DNA of 64,000 nt from G963677445 sp963677445. Its GTDB lineage: Bacteria > Bacteroidota > Ignavibacteria > Ignavibacteriales > Melioribacteraceae. Under the pieces are notes generated by a model, which worked only from the letters and a program-made list of their open reading frames with translations, made no database searches and was not told where the DNA came from. Location: NCBI GenBank assembly GCA_963677445.2, contig CAXXGF010000080.1:1-64000 (forward strand), given 5' to 3'. The translations under genes and the position numbers were made by a program. The first letter of the stretch is position 1. Every line of letters starts with the position of its first letter. Shown in pieces: positions 1-9,283 of this stretch.

Positions 1-39
1 TCTGCGCGATCAGTGTAATTATAATAATCAGGGTACATC

Positions 40-420
40 ATGAAAGAAAAGTACAAATATTCTGAGTTAACCGGTAAAATAATTGGTTGCGCGATGCAGG
101 TGCATAAGTTCTCGGCAGTGGTTTCCAGAAAAGATATACCAAAAGGCGCTGGCAATTGAAATGAAAAAGCAAGGTTTATCTTTCCAGATGGAAATGGAAA
201 TGAGTATTTATTATGACGGACATAATCTGGGTAAACGCAAAGTTGATTTCCTATAGAAGACAAAGTGATGCTGGAAATGAAAGCTGTAAATAAACTGGAT
301 GACACACATCTAACCAGGCCATAAACTATCTCGAGGCTTATAACAGAGAAGTCGGATTGCTGATTAATTCGGGCGAAAAGTCTGGAATACAGAAGAGTAG
401 CCAACAGTAAAGACCGCTGA
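40..420 (+). pseudogene. GxxExxY family protein, copy 1 (multiply frameshifted)
   Basis: The ATG at 40 begins MKEKYKYSELTGKIIGCAMQ, the N-terminus of GxxExxY proteins, a small (about 125 residue) PD-(D/E)XK nuclease-fold family of unknown role. Compared with the second copy downstream, this copy lacks single bases in at least five places, mostly in short homopolymers (for example CATAAG against CATAAAG, and TTCCTATAG against TTCCTTATAG), so no frame runs through. The 3' end near 409-420 still matches the family end of copy 2. The lesions look like unpolished contig-end sequence, but a decayed duplicate is also possible. Function is unknown; the fold assignment is family knowledge. Confidence 0.7.
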
Positions 421-604
421 TTGACGCTGATTACACTGATTTTATGATTTCTGCGAAATCATATTTAAAAATAAAGCCGGGTTTCACTTTTTTATTGATC
501 TTATTATTATTTAGCTTTAGGTTTAATGTTTTTAAGTATCCATGCACAAAGTCAAAATCATTAAATCTGCGCGATCAGTGTAATTATAATAATCAGGATA
601 CATA

Positions 605-990
605 ATGAAAGAAAAGTACAAATATTCTGAGTTAACCGGTAAAATAATTGGTTGCGCGATGCAGGTGCATAAAGTTCTCAGCAATGGTTTCCAGGAAAAG
701 ATATAGCAAAAGGCGCTGGCAATCGAGATGAAAAAGCAAGGTTTATCTTTCAGATGGAAATGGAAATGAGTATTTATTACGACGGACATAATCTGGGTAA
801 ACGCAAAGTTGATTTCCTTATAGAAGACAAAGTGATGCTGGAAATGAAAGCTGTAAATAAACTGGATGACACACATCTTAACCAGGCCATAAACTATCTC
901 GAGGCTTATAACAGAGAAGTCGGATTGCTGATCAATTTCGGGGCGAAAAGTCTGGAATACAGAAGAGTAGCCAACAGTAAAGACCGCTGA
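605..990 (+). pseudogene. GxxExxY family protein, copy 2 (one stop, one frameshift)
   Basis: This is a near-duplicate of the copy 565 bp upstream. From the ATG at 605 the frame reads through the family N-terminus, hits a TAG where copy 1 has TAC (Tyr, in the conserved GxxExxY region), and then loses one base at TTTCAGATG (TTTCCAGATG in copy 1). The last 78 codons, 754-990, are open and contain IEDKVMLEMKAV and the C-terminal LNQAINYLEAYNREVGLLINF segment, which is typical of the PD-(D/E)XK core with acidic and lysine residues. Each copy is intact where the other is broken, so a full family protein can be reconstructed from the pair. Role unknown; not recognisably linked to the neighbouring minus-strand operon. 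Confidence 0.75.
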
Positions 991-1019
991 TTGCGCAGAT
1001 TACGCTGATTTTAATGATT

Positions 1020-2189
1020 TCCGCGTAATCAACTCGATCTTCGTAATCGGCGGTAATGATTCTACCTATCCTCAGCTTCCTGCTCTCTTTGATTTCGGCA
1101 AAAAAATCAGGCAGTTTTTCCGATTCATGAGCGATGCTGATTTCTTTAACATATTCACTGAAAGGTTCAAGAGCCTTATTCAGCAAACCATCATTAATTA
1201 ATTGCCCGCCGGTCGCTCCCGCGGAACCGTTATTAAAGATAAGAATCCGGGGATTGAGTCCCCTGTTCAGAGCTTCCATAACGCTATTCATTCCATTGAA
1301 AGGAAGCCAAAATCACCTGTAACGGCCCATACATCCTTAAATCCTGCCAGCATAACTCCCAGGGCAAGAGGTATGCTTCCCCCGAGGTGAGTGACGATAT
1401 CAATACTGTTAAAGGAGGCAGCGCAAAGGAGCTTGTTATACTTGTATCACCGGTTACAATCTCTCCGCGGAAATTATTAAAAACTTCAAAAACAGGCCGG
1501 TAGATATTGGCGGTTCTTTTATATTGATCGGGCAGTACATGGTCAAGCTCCGGCGCTCCCGATTCTTCATACCCTGGGAAAACACCATTATAAATCTTCT
1601 CACAAAATCTTTTATACTGGTCAATCGCAAATAGGGATGCACCACATGAAGCTTAACATTTCGTTTATACCCGTGGGAACCGCCGCTTCCTTTTCCTTTC
1701 AAACTCACACTGATAGGATACCCCGCCGGCATTAACTAACAGGACACCGGCAATCTTAGTTCTTCCGAGAGCTCATAACATTCCTGAATATCTTGGTAAT
1801 ATTTTCTCTGGCCTGCCTGAATGGAATAGAGATTCCTTCGAGAAATTTTTCCACTTCAAAAATATTATCAGAGTGGCTTCCGCCGGATCATCCCCCGCGA
1901 GTATGACCATCCTGCTGTAAGATCGGTATATAGAGAATCCAAAATACTGTTGGCGCCTTTGGTCAGGCCGTGGGTTTTTATACCGCGGCCGAGCGCGTTC
2001 CGCTATCGCGGCTCCATGCGCGATAGTAAGGGCAGGCTCTTCATTGAAGGAAATGGTTATCTTTCTGCCGGTGGCCGATTCATAATCAGCAATAATCTCA
2101 TTGCCTCCGTAACCGGGAACATGGGTAATAACCTTTACTCCTGAATCACTCAGGGCGATCGCGGCGGCTCTTGAAGCTGAACAAATCAT
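1020..2189 (-). pseudogene. Thiamine-diphosphate-dependent enzyme (indolepyruvate oxidoreductase alpha/decarboxylase-like), frameshifted
   Basis: The fragments together spell a ThDP enzyme. From 2189, ASRAAAIALSDSGVKVITHV and SFNEEPALTIAHGAAI are a pyrimidine-binding domain with the activating Glu region. Near 1,300-1,395 the reverse strand encodes DIVTHLGGSIPLALGVMLAG and WAVTGDFGFLS, and the piece ending near 1,040 has ILIFNNGSAGATGGQL. Together these are the GD(x)n-N diphosphate/Mg motif of ThDP enzymes. At least three frameshifts separate the pieces. Domain order (PYR first, PP last) and wording resemble IorA-like or phosphonopyruvate-decarboxylase-like proteins; substrate cannot be assigned. 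The start codon overlaps the stop of the upstream channel gene by 4 bp (ATGA), so it is the last gene of an operon. The 3' end runs into the GxxExxY flanking repeat, so the exact end is uncertain. Confidence 0.65.
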
Positions 2190-3424
2190 AGAAGCTTGTA
2201 CTCCGCTTTGGTTCGGGGAGTGAGATTTTTCAGATCGGAACCTGTCGGGAACTGAAAAACCCTTAGGTCAAATTCAGGCAGCACCGCGAAAAGATGGTCA
2301 AATATATCGCCTGAATTTCTTCGTAGCGAACCCATTCTGTAGTGCCGGTGAATACATAAATTTCAGGGGCAGTCCCTTTTCACCCGCCGGAAGCTGCCTG
2401 ATCAGGAAGTCATGCCGGGATTTATATCCTCCCTTGTTTCAGGTAAGCTTTAAGATAAGCCCTGAACGTGCCAATATTTGTCATTCTTCTGCCATTTACC
2501 AAACTCGAAGGATCGACCTTTTTATCTTGTTGTATTTGGCCAGTTCCTCTTTTTTCCCTTCGAGATAACCTTTAAGAAGATGGATATTCTCAAGTTTGGC
2601 AATATCATCATCTTCCAGGAACCTTATGCTTCCAATATCAAGATATATAGCCCGTTTAATTCTTCTTCCCCCCGAAAGGGTCAATTCCTTCGCCAGTTTT
2701 TGAATGAATCCTCAACAATTTTATATGTGGAATTACCGTTATGGTTTTATCAAATTCTGAATTTTAATTATATTGAGCGATATATCAATAACATCCCCAT
2801 CCGCGCCATATTTAGATATTTCCACCCAGTCTCCCACCTTAATAAGATCATAAGAAGTGATCTGGATGCTCGCGACAAATGAGAGGATTGTATCACGGAA
2901 TATCAGCAAAAGCACAGCGGTCAGGCGCTTATTCCTCCGAGCAGAGTCAGGGACTTTCCCCGGTAAGCAAACCCATAATAATTATTATTCCGTAGAGCAC
3001 AAAAATAATTTTGATTACCTGAATATACCCTTTTATCGGTCGTTCTTTAAAACGATCATCCTTTCGAGAAATATTGTCAGGGAAGTTAAAAGCGCGTTGC
3101 CGGCGATAAGTATTAAAACAGCAATAATCGCCCCTGAAAGACGGTTGACCAAAGCTTCAATATTGGCATAAGGTATGCAAATTCATGCACAATAATGATG
3201 GGAATAATCAGCGCGAGTTTATCAAGCAGTTTTTCTGTAAGGAATATATCATCAATCTGTGTTTTTGTTCTGCTTATCAGCACTTTGATATAATGGAAAA
3301 ATACTCTGCGTGTAAAAAGATGCACAACAAAAGCGAGCAGAAAAATTACAATCAGCACAAGCATATCCCATAAAACAGGCCAGGGAGCAAGATATTCTTT
3401 TACCTGGTTAATTATTTCATTCAT
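2186..3424 (-). pseudogene. Mechanosensitive ion channel, MscS family (YbdG-like), frameshifted
   Basis: Translation of the reverse strand across three frames gives a full YbdG-like protein of about 413 residues, the usual length. It has an N-terminal membrane segment (LWDMLVLIVIFLLAFVVHLF), further membrane spans, the MscS pore and beta-domain region (LSFVASIQITSYDLIKVGDW, then EISKYGADGDVIDI), the GGRRIKRAIYLDI strand, and the C-terminal words TNIGTFRAYL and FDHLFAVLPEFDLRVFQ. It would sit in the inner membrane and open under hypo-osmotic tension. The start overlaps the acetyltransferase stop by 4 bp, and its own stop overlaps the next start by 4 bp. Several 1-nt indels interrupt it; given the intact content in all parts, sequencing error is likely. 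Confidence 0.8.
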
Positions 3425-3947
3425 AAAAGCTCCACATTCATTTCAGAAACCGGTTTTATCTTATCCTCATCGAGTCGGAATATTGTCCAGTCATCCATAG
3501 GTTTTGCCCCCAGCGTTTTATAAAACTTTATTGCCGGTTCATTCCAGTCAAGCACAGCCCATTCAAATCTTCCGCAGTTCTTTTCAACCGCTATTCCCGC
3601 CAGATATTTCAAAATATATTTTCCAATGCCATTCCCTCTATCTTCAGGAACGACATAAAGGTCTTCCAGATAAAGTCCTTTTTTCCCCGTAAAAGTTGAG
3701 AAATTAAAAAAGTAGAGGGCAAACGCTAACCGCTTTATCACCGCGAAAAAACAAAAAGAGCCTCGATATTGGAACCGGGGCCAAAAACATTTTCCCTTAT
3801 CATCTCCTCTGTTGCTGTAACTTCATCACTCATTTTTTCATAATCAGCAAGCTTTTTTATCATTTCGAGCAACAGTCCGGCATCTTCAGGGCCGGCTTTT
3901 TTTATTGTCAGCAAATTATCACCATATTTAATTATAACCTGCTGCAA
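3421..3947 (-). pseudogene. GNAT family N-acetyltransferase (diamine acetyltransferase-like), one frameshift
   Basis: The N-terminal piece (from 3947) has LTIKKAGPEDAGLLLEMIKK, typical of the GNAT beta1-alpha1 region. The second piece carries LYLEDLYVVPEDRGNGIGKY, the acetyl-CoA pyrophosphate-binding loop (R/Q-x-x-G-x-G/A), and WNEPAIKFYKTLGA, the conserved motif B helix. The LEDLYV...WNxPAIxFY pattern is that of spermidine/diamine acetyltransferases, but other amine or thialysine acceptors are possible. One indel near 3,735-3,750 splits the frame. It overlaps the MscS start by 4 bp and follows rarA by 46 bp, so it belongs to the same minus-strand transcript. Confidence 0.8.
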
Positions 3948-3993
3948 ACTTAATAAAATATCAAACTACATAGAAAAGGAGATGGAATTATTA

Positions 3994-5302
3994 TTAGTAT
4001 CTTTTTCTTTTCCAGAAAGATTTAAGATAATCTTTAAGCCTTTTTTCCTGCCCGTTATCGGTGGGTTTATAATACTGTTTATTCTTTATTTCATCAGGAA
4101 GGTATTGTTCCTCAATAAAATGCCCCGGGAAATCATGCGGATATTGATAATTTTTCCCATAGTCCAGCTCCTTCATAAGTTTCGTCGGAGCGTTTCTGAG
4201 ATGGAGCGGCACCGAATAAAGTGGTTCTTCCCTGACATCACTCAGAGCGCTATCAACAGCCATATAAGAAGCATTGCTTTTGGGACATGAAGCAAGGTAT
4301 GTAGCGCACTGAGCGAGAATTATCCTCCCCTCAGGCATCCCAATCTTTTCGACCGCGCTGAAAGCCGCTTCGGCCAGAACAAGCCCGTTGGGCGAGGCAT
4401 TACCGATATCCTCCGAGGCCAGAATGATCATCCTGCGCGCAATGAATAGCGGGTCCTCCCCCCCTTCAAGTATTCTTGCCATCCAGTAGACAGCACCGTC
4501 CGGGTCACTGCCTCTTACACTTTTTATAAAAGCTGATATCAGGTTATAATGTTCTTCTCCCGCTTTATCATAAATAACATTTTTACGCTGAACAATATTT
4601 TCAATAACTTCTTTGGAAATAATTATTTCCGCTTTGGCCGACTCCTGAATTACACACGACTCCAGTATGCTGAGCATCGTCCTGGCGTCACCCCCGGAAA
4701 TGTATAGCAGAAAGTCTTTATCTGTTTCTTTTATATTTAGTGAGTTAAGATAAATATCCTCTTTAAGGGCTCCGTTAAGAATATTCTCAAGGTCCTTTTT
4801 CCCCAGTTCATTAAGAACATAGGTTCTCGCGCGTGAACGAAGAGGAGGAATAATTTCAAATGAGGGATTTTCCGTAGTGGCTCCTATCAGAATTATTTCA
4901 CCCGACTCAACGGTGGAAAGAAGAGCGTCCTGCTGCGCTTTGTTAAACCGCGTGGATTTCATCAATAAAAAGAATCGTCTTTTTATGATAATTAAGATTC
5001 TCCCTCGCTTTCTCAATTACAGCCCTCACTTCCTTCACACCCGATGAGACCGCGTTAACCGAAAAAAATTCCGAGCTTGTCTGGCGGCTGATTATTCTCG
5101 CTAGGGTTGTTTTACCTGTTCCGGGGCTTCCCCATAATATAAATGAGCTGAGTCTGTCATTTTCTATCATCAGCCTGATTGGTTTTCCCGGCCCGACCAA
5201 ATGTTCCTGGCCATAAAAATTATCGAGTGTTTCAGGCCGAACCCTTTCCGCCAGGGGAATTCCCGGAATTTCAGCGCTGCTAAAAGGTTTATTTTTCATC
5301 AA
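3994..5302 (-). CDS. rarA: Replication-associated recombination protein A, AAA+ ATPase (one frameshift)
   Basis: This is RarA/MgsA, a tetrameric AAA+ ATPase of the clamp-loader clade that acts at stalled replication forks. Visible features are the N-terminal LAERVRPETLDNFYGQEHLV (RarA/RuvB-like entry), Walker A GSPGTGKTT, Walker B LFIDEIH, sensor 1 IGATTENPSF, the arginine finger context LRSRARTY, and the long C-terminal helical domain ending with the RarA-type words PHDFPGHF and YYKPTDNGQEK. Length is about 436 codons, as usual. One extra G near 4,950 turns the expected DEIHRFNKAQQ into a stop; the downstream frame continues exactly with RFNKAQQDAL. The start overlaps the end of the FtsB-like gene by 14 bp. 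Confidence 0.92.
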
Positions 5303-5579
5303 TTATCAGGGCCTCTTCATTCTCACTTTTCATTCGGTACTTTTCCCTGGCCGCCTTTTCTATTTTACCAAGATCATATTTATATAATTTTATTTCAGCT
5401 TCGAGGCTGTCAATTCTGCTGTTTATATCAGATATCTCCTCATTTAAAGCGTCAACCTCCGCGCTGAGCCTCAGGTATTTTATTATACCATGCTCATTAA
5501 AAAGGAGAAATATTACTGATATCAGCAAAATAACAATAATCAGAATTCTTTTTACAATCTTTAGTTTGTCACTCTTCAT
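5289..5579 (-). CDS. Septum formation initiator family protein (FtsB/DivIC-like)
   Basis: The 96-residue protein has a short cytoplasmic N-terminus, one membrane segment (ILIIVILLISVIFLLF, residues about 12-28), and a periplasmic heptad-rich coiled coil (residues about 38-75, LNEEISDINSRIDSLEAEI). It ends with the AREKYRMKSENEEALI motif (usually REKYGMxxPGE) that marks FtsB/DivIC. These proteins join FtsL in the divisome. Its start codon overlaps the ddl stop by 4 bp, linking wall precursor synthesis and division genes. Length and architecture match the family; FtsL itself is not in the window. Confidence 0.85.
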   Translation of the reverse strand: MKSDKLKIVKRILIIVILLISVIFLLFNEHGIIKYLRLSAEVDALNEEISDINSRIDSLEAEIKLYKYDLGKIEKAAREKYRMKSENEEALIIDEK

Positions 5580-6565
5580 CCTAAAGTGCTTTTAATGATC
5601 CTCTCAATCAATGTTTCAAAACTCAATCCGGCAGAGCGGGCCATCTTGGGAACGAGACTTAATTTAGTCATTCCCGGCAGAGTGTTCATCTCGAGGCAGT
5701 AGGGTACCATTTTTTCACTCAGCCTGAAATCAGCTCTTCCATAACTTTTGCACCCGACAGAATTATACGCAAGAAGAGCCTGATGCTTCAGATGCTCCAC
5801 AACTTTCTTCGGAAATTTTGCCGGGACTTCATAACGGCTCATTCCATCAGTGTATTTACATTCGTAATCATACAAATTATGAGAGGGAATAATTTCAAGA
5901 ACCGGCATAACTTCCTTACCGACAATTGTCACCGCCACTTCATGACCTCTGATAAATTCTTCAATAATTAATTTTTCAGAGTATTTGGAAGCTTTTTCAA
6001 TCGCCTCTTTCACCTCGATATCACCTCGGCAAACCGACAAGCCTATTGTTGAACCCTGGTCGTTAGGTTTTACAATACAGGGATAACCGAAAAATTTTTT
6101 TATTTTGGCTTTTATCAAATTATAATCCCTTTCACCCGGGCCAACAAGGAACCAGGGAGGTGTTGATACATCATAATGCTGAAAGAGTACTTTTGATAAA
6201 GATTTATCCATTGCCACCGCGCTGGAAGTAACTCCCGAACCGGTGTATTTTACTCCCCGCCAAATCAAGAAGTGACTGGATTGCGCCATCTTCACCATAT
6301 TTTCCGTGAAGCCCGATAAATACCAGATCGGCCTCATCAATTTTTTTTGAATCTACAGCCGTAACATAATTTCTCGCGCTGACTTCAGCATGATCTTCTT
6401 TGCTGAAAAAAAGCTCCGTGTTTTCCGGCTGATCCGCGCCATAAGCGGGATCAATAAGAATAACATCGTGTCCGAGGCTGATAAGAGCCTCATAAATTGA
6501 AGCTGAAGATAATTTTGATACTTCCCGTTCGGAGACGCTCCCCCGACCAACAATATAATTTTCAT
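5576..6565 (-). CDS. ddl: D-alanine--D-alanine ligase (two compensating frameshifts)
   Basis: ATP-grasp ligase joining two D-alanines for peptidoglycan precursors in the cytoplasm. The frame starts at 6565 with MKIILLVGGASP. One base is missing right after, before REVSKLSSASI (normally SPERxVS), and an extra base lies near 6,258 in LDLAG-VKYTGSGV. The rest is textbook: LVFIGLHGKYGEDGAIQSLL, TGSGVTSSAVAMDK, the ATP-grasp lysine and glycine loop IVKPNDQGSTIGLS, EEFIRGHEVAVTI, SYGRADFRLSE, and the metal-binding LEMNTLPGMT. The two indels cancel, so total length (about 329 residues) is normal. It lies 18 bp after the aldolase gene and overlaps the FtsB-like gene. Confidence 0.92.
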
Positions 6566-6583
6566 ATTTAATCAATGTCTGAA

Positions 6584-7246
6584 TTATCTGAAAAATTTAT
6601 TCATTTCACTTATTTTAATTCCGTATGTTTTTTCCGCGATTTCATATAACTTCTGCACCTTATGTCTCGGCAAAATCTTTTCTCTTCCCATCATCCTGGC
6701 GTGGTAAAGAGTTTTTGCGGAATGTTCCAGTTTTTCCATTTTAAAGTAGGAATCACTTATCGTTCGGCCAAAGGTGATCGCTCCATGATTTTCGAGAAGC
6801 ATAGCCCAGGCAAAATCGATAAAAGGATTCATCGATTCGGGCAATTCATCGGTAGATGGGGTGCCATATCGGCAGAGAGGCACTTTACCGAGTGAAAGAA
6901 TTACTTCGGGAAAAACAGGCGCGGTAAATCCCTCCCCGATTGTCGCGAAGGCAGTAGCGAAAACCGGGTGACAATGGGTAATCGCATTTACATCTTCCCT
7001 TCTTTTATAAGCCAGAAGATGGATTTTTGCTTCGGTTGTTACTTTGCCCGTCCCTTTAATTTTGTTGCCGTTGATATCTATTTCTATCAGGTCTTCCGGT
7101 AAAATATCGCCTTTACTTCTACCCGAAGGTGTTATAAGAATATTGCCGTTTTCAAGCCGCGCCGAAAGATTGCCATCGTTGGATGATACAAAGCCTTTTT
7201 CATAAACTCTCCCGCAATATCGGGAAAGCTCTTCTCTCATCTGCAT
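6584..7246 (-). CDS. Class II aldolase/adducin family protein (fuculose-phosphate aldolase-like)
   Basis: The 220-residue protein has the whole class II aldolase signature: SSNDGNLSARL, the phosphate-binding TPSG, the catalytic region TTEAKIHLLAYK, the zinc ligands in THCHP and the later HGAITFG. Family members cleave phosphorylated sugars such as fuculose-1-P to lactaldehyde and dihydroxyacetone-P; ribulose-5-P epimerases and MtnB-type dehydratases share the fold, so the substrate is open. It overlaps the preceding Gfo/Idh gene by 10 bp, which suggests joint sugar metabolism. A lactaldehyde-producing role would fit the CoA-acylating aldehyde dehydrogenase at 56.7 kb, but that link is only inference. 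Confidence 0.85.
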   Translation of the reverse strand: MQMREELSRYCGRVYEKGFVSSNDGNLSARLENGNILITPSGRSKGDILPEDLIEIDINGNKIKGTGKVTTEAKIHLLAYKRREDVNAITHCHPVFATAFATIGEGFTAPVFPEVILSLGKVPLCRYGTPSTDELPESMNPFIDFAWAMLLENHGAITFGRTISDSYFKMEKLEHSAKTLYHARMMGREKILPRHKVQKLYEIAEKTYGIKISEMNKFFR

Positions 7247-8235
7247 AATGATTCCAGTTTTTCCATCAATTGGAGATTTATTAGTCCGTCACGACCCGTT
7301 ACCATCGGGACACTATTACGCAAAAATGAACGCTGAACATCCTTTAACAGGTAACTAACCTTATTCGCTCTCTTCCTGAAAGATTTCCTTCCTTCACCGC
7401 TGAGGTCAATAGTCAGTTTACTGGAACCGGTTTTTTTACCGACAAAATTTTCAATCGCGAGACTTCCGTTATATCCCAAAACTTCTATTCTGTTAAAAGC
7501 TTTTTTTGCGTTATATGATACATTCATGGTCGCATAACCGCTTTTACGGAATTTCATCAGCGCCACGGCAAAATCCTCAACCTCACTTTTATAGACAATA
7601 TTATCCATATAGCCGGTAATGTCATCAATCTCTCCGCCGAAAAAACGGAGCAGGTCTATCATGTGAGTGCCAAGATCCCTTAGCGCCCCTCCGCCGGCAA
7701 GCTCCTGTTTAAATCTGAAGTTATCATTCGGAGCATAATCAATATTAAAATTGAGTGAAACCGATATCAGCCTTCCCAACATTCCCTTATCAATTATTTC
7801 TTTGGTTTTAAGCACCAGCGGATGATAACGGTGCACATAATTTATTGTCAACAGAACATTATTTTCCTCACAAACTTTCAGCATTTCTTCAGCCTGAACA
7901 GAATCAAGAGCCAGGGGTTTTTCACATAAAATATGCTTTCCTGCCTTCGCCGCTTTAATGACCTGTTCGTAATGATCTGAATTTACACTTCCGATAAAGA
8001 GCGTGTCAAAATCACTTTCAAGAAATTTATCATAATCATTATATAATCCTGAAGCATCATAAGCATTGCCCAGTTCTTTTGCTCTTTCAAGTGAATGACT
8101 GTATACCGAAACCAGTCTGCTTCTTGTAAGCATACTGAGAGCGGGTAAAAAAGAATGTTCGGTAAACCTGCCGCAACCCGCGACACCCCACCGAAGTTTC
8201 TTAATATTACTTCTGGGAATCTTTATTTTTTTCAT
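7237..8235 (-). CDS. Gfo/Idh/MocA family NAD(P)-dependent oxidoreductase
   Basis: The 332-residue protein begins with a Rossmann fold (LRWGVAGCGRFTEHSFLPAL), has the family EKP motif in KHILCEKPLALD (Lys is catalytic), and the C-terminal alpha/beta domain beginning near VSLNFNIDY with GGGALRDLGTHMIDLLRFF, the family active-site Asp/His segment. Substrates in this family are sugars or inositols; this one cannot be pinned down. The start 19 bp downstream of metF and the 10-bp overlap with the aldolase place it in the operon. Confidence 0.88.
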   Translation of the reverse strand: MKKIKIPRSNIKKLRWGVAGCGRFTEHSFLPALSMLTRSRLVSVYSHSLERAKELGNAYDASGLYNDYDKFLESDFDTLFIGSVNSDHYEQVIKAAKAGKHILCEKPLALDSVQAEEMLKVCEENNVLLTINYVHRYHPLVLKTKEIIDKGMLGRLISVSLNFNIDYAPNDNFRFKQELAGGGALRDLGTHMIDLLRFFGGEIDDITGYMDNIVYKSEVEDFAVALMKFRKSGYATMNVSYNAKKAFNRIEVLGYNGSLAIENFVGKKTGSSKLTIDLSGEGRKSFRKRANKVSYLLKDVQRSFLRNSVPMVTGRDGLINLQLMEKLESLCR

Positions 8236-8254
8236 TTTTCCGCCTGGTGACTGA

Positions 8255-9211
8255 TCAGAAGTTTAATTTTTCCATTAACATTTTGATTGGTTCCGAATTC
8301 TGCAAAATGTAAAAATGTATCGCCGGAACATTATTATTCAACAGGTCTACAACCTGTTTATGCGCCCAATTCACTCCTATCTCAGGCACATATTCATCTT
8401 TTGCCTCCATTATTTCATCCACCAGTTCATCCGGTACATCTATATAAAAATTCTTGGGCAGACTTAGTAGTTGTTTCTTGGAAGTCAGGATTTTTAATCC
8501 CGGAATAATCGGAGCGTCAATACCTGTTTCTTTGCACAACCCGATATATTTGTAATAAGCCTCATTATTGTAGAACATCTGTGTAACAATATAATCGGCG
8601 CCTGCGTCAATTTTGTGTTTTGTATTGGAAATATCAGTTTTAAGACTTGGGGCCTCAAAATGTTTTTCCGGGTATCCTCCAATTCCTATACAAAAATCCA
8701 TCGAATAGGCATCAAGGAGTGAATCTTCCAGATACCTTCCGTTGTTCATATTTTTAATTTGTTCCACCAGGTCGAGCGCGTTCCGGTTAACACTTCTTCC
8801 CCATTTAACCGGTTTGCTGTATCCCGATTTTTCATCTCCCCTGATAGCGAGCACATTATCTATTCCCAGGTAATTCAGCTCAATAAGAAAATCTTCCGTC
8901 TCCTCCCTCGTAAATCCCTGGCATATCACATGGGGCACGGCGTCAATATTATATTTATTCTGAATCAGCGCGCAGATACCGAGTGTTCCCGGTCTTTTCC
9001 TTTTCACCTTAACTTTAACTGTTCCATCCGGATTTTCTTCGTAAGCAACATCGGCGGCATGACTGGTGATATCAATAAATGGAGGATTATAAACAAAAAG
9101 GTCATCGAGCACAGCGAGAAGCTGCGAGATATTTCCTCCCCGCTTGGGGGGAATTATTTCAAAACTGATAAGGGTGTTATTTGCCTTTGCCAGATGTTCT
9201 ATAACTTTCAT
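8255..9211 (-). CDS. metF: Methylenetetrahydrofolate reductase
   Basis: The 318-residue protein is a MetF TIM barrel that reduces 5,10-methylene-THF to 5-methyl-THF with FAD. Recognisable parts are the SFEIIPPKRGG strand (catalytic Glu), PFIDITSHAADVAYE, HVICQGFTREETEDFLIELN, LAIRGDEKSGY, the GGYPEKHFEAPS loop and GADYIVTQMFYNNEAYYKYI. Length is slightly above E. coli MetF. It lies 72 bp after the penicillin acylase-like gene and 19 bp before the oxidoreductase. No methionine-synthase gene is visible nearby. Confidence 0.93.
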   Translation of the reverse strand: MKVIEHLAKANNTLISFEIIPPKRGGNISQLLAVLDDLFVYNPPFIDITSHAADVAYEENPDGTVKVKVKRKRPGTLGICALIQNKYNIDAVPHVICQGFTREETEDFLIELNYLGIDNVLAIRGDEKSGYSKPVKWGRSVNRNALDLVEQIKNMNNGRYLEDSLLDAYSMDFCIGIGGYPEKHFEAPSLKTDISNTKHKIDAGADYIVTQMFYNNEAYYKYIGLCKETGIDAPIIPGLKILTSKKQLLSLPKNFYIDVPDELVDEIMEAKDEYVPEIGVNWAHKQVVDLLNNNVPAIHFYILQNSEPIKMLMEKLNF

Positions 9212-9283
9212 CTTACTTTTCCTTTCAATATAAGATCTTAAACTTACAGTATAGCCGCTTATTTTACAAATTTAAATAAATAC

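Larger units (their letters stand above)
1..1020. repeat. Tandem duplication, about 565-bp period, with GxxExxY flanks
   Basis: The segment starting TCTGCGCGATCAGTGTAATT at 1 recurs at 566, each time about 40 bp before the GxxExxY start codon. After each gene a related flank with the words GATTACxCTGATTTT and TGATTTCxGCG follows (421-460 and 991-1028). The flanks resemble each other in direct and inverted sense, so each gene sits between short imperfect repeats, as if it moved as a cassette. Confidence 0.7.

Noticed and set aside
754..990. Independent 78-residue gene
   Set aside because: The segment is the C-terminal part of the GxxExxY protein starting at 605, cut off only by one stop and one missing base.
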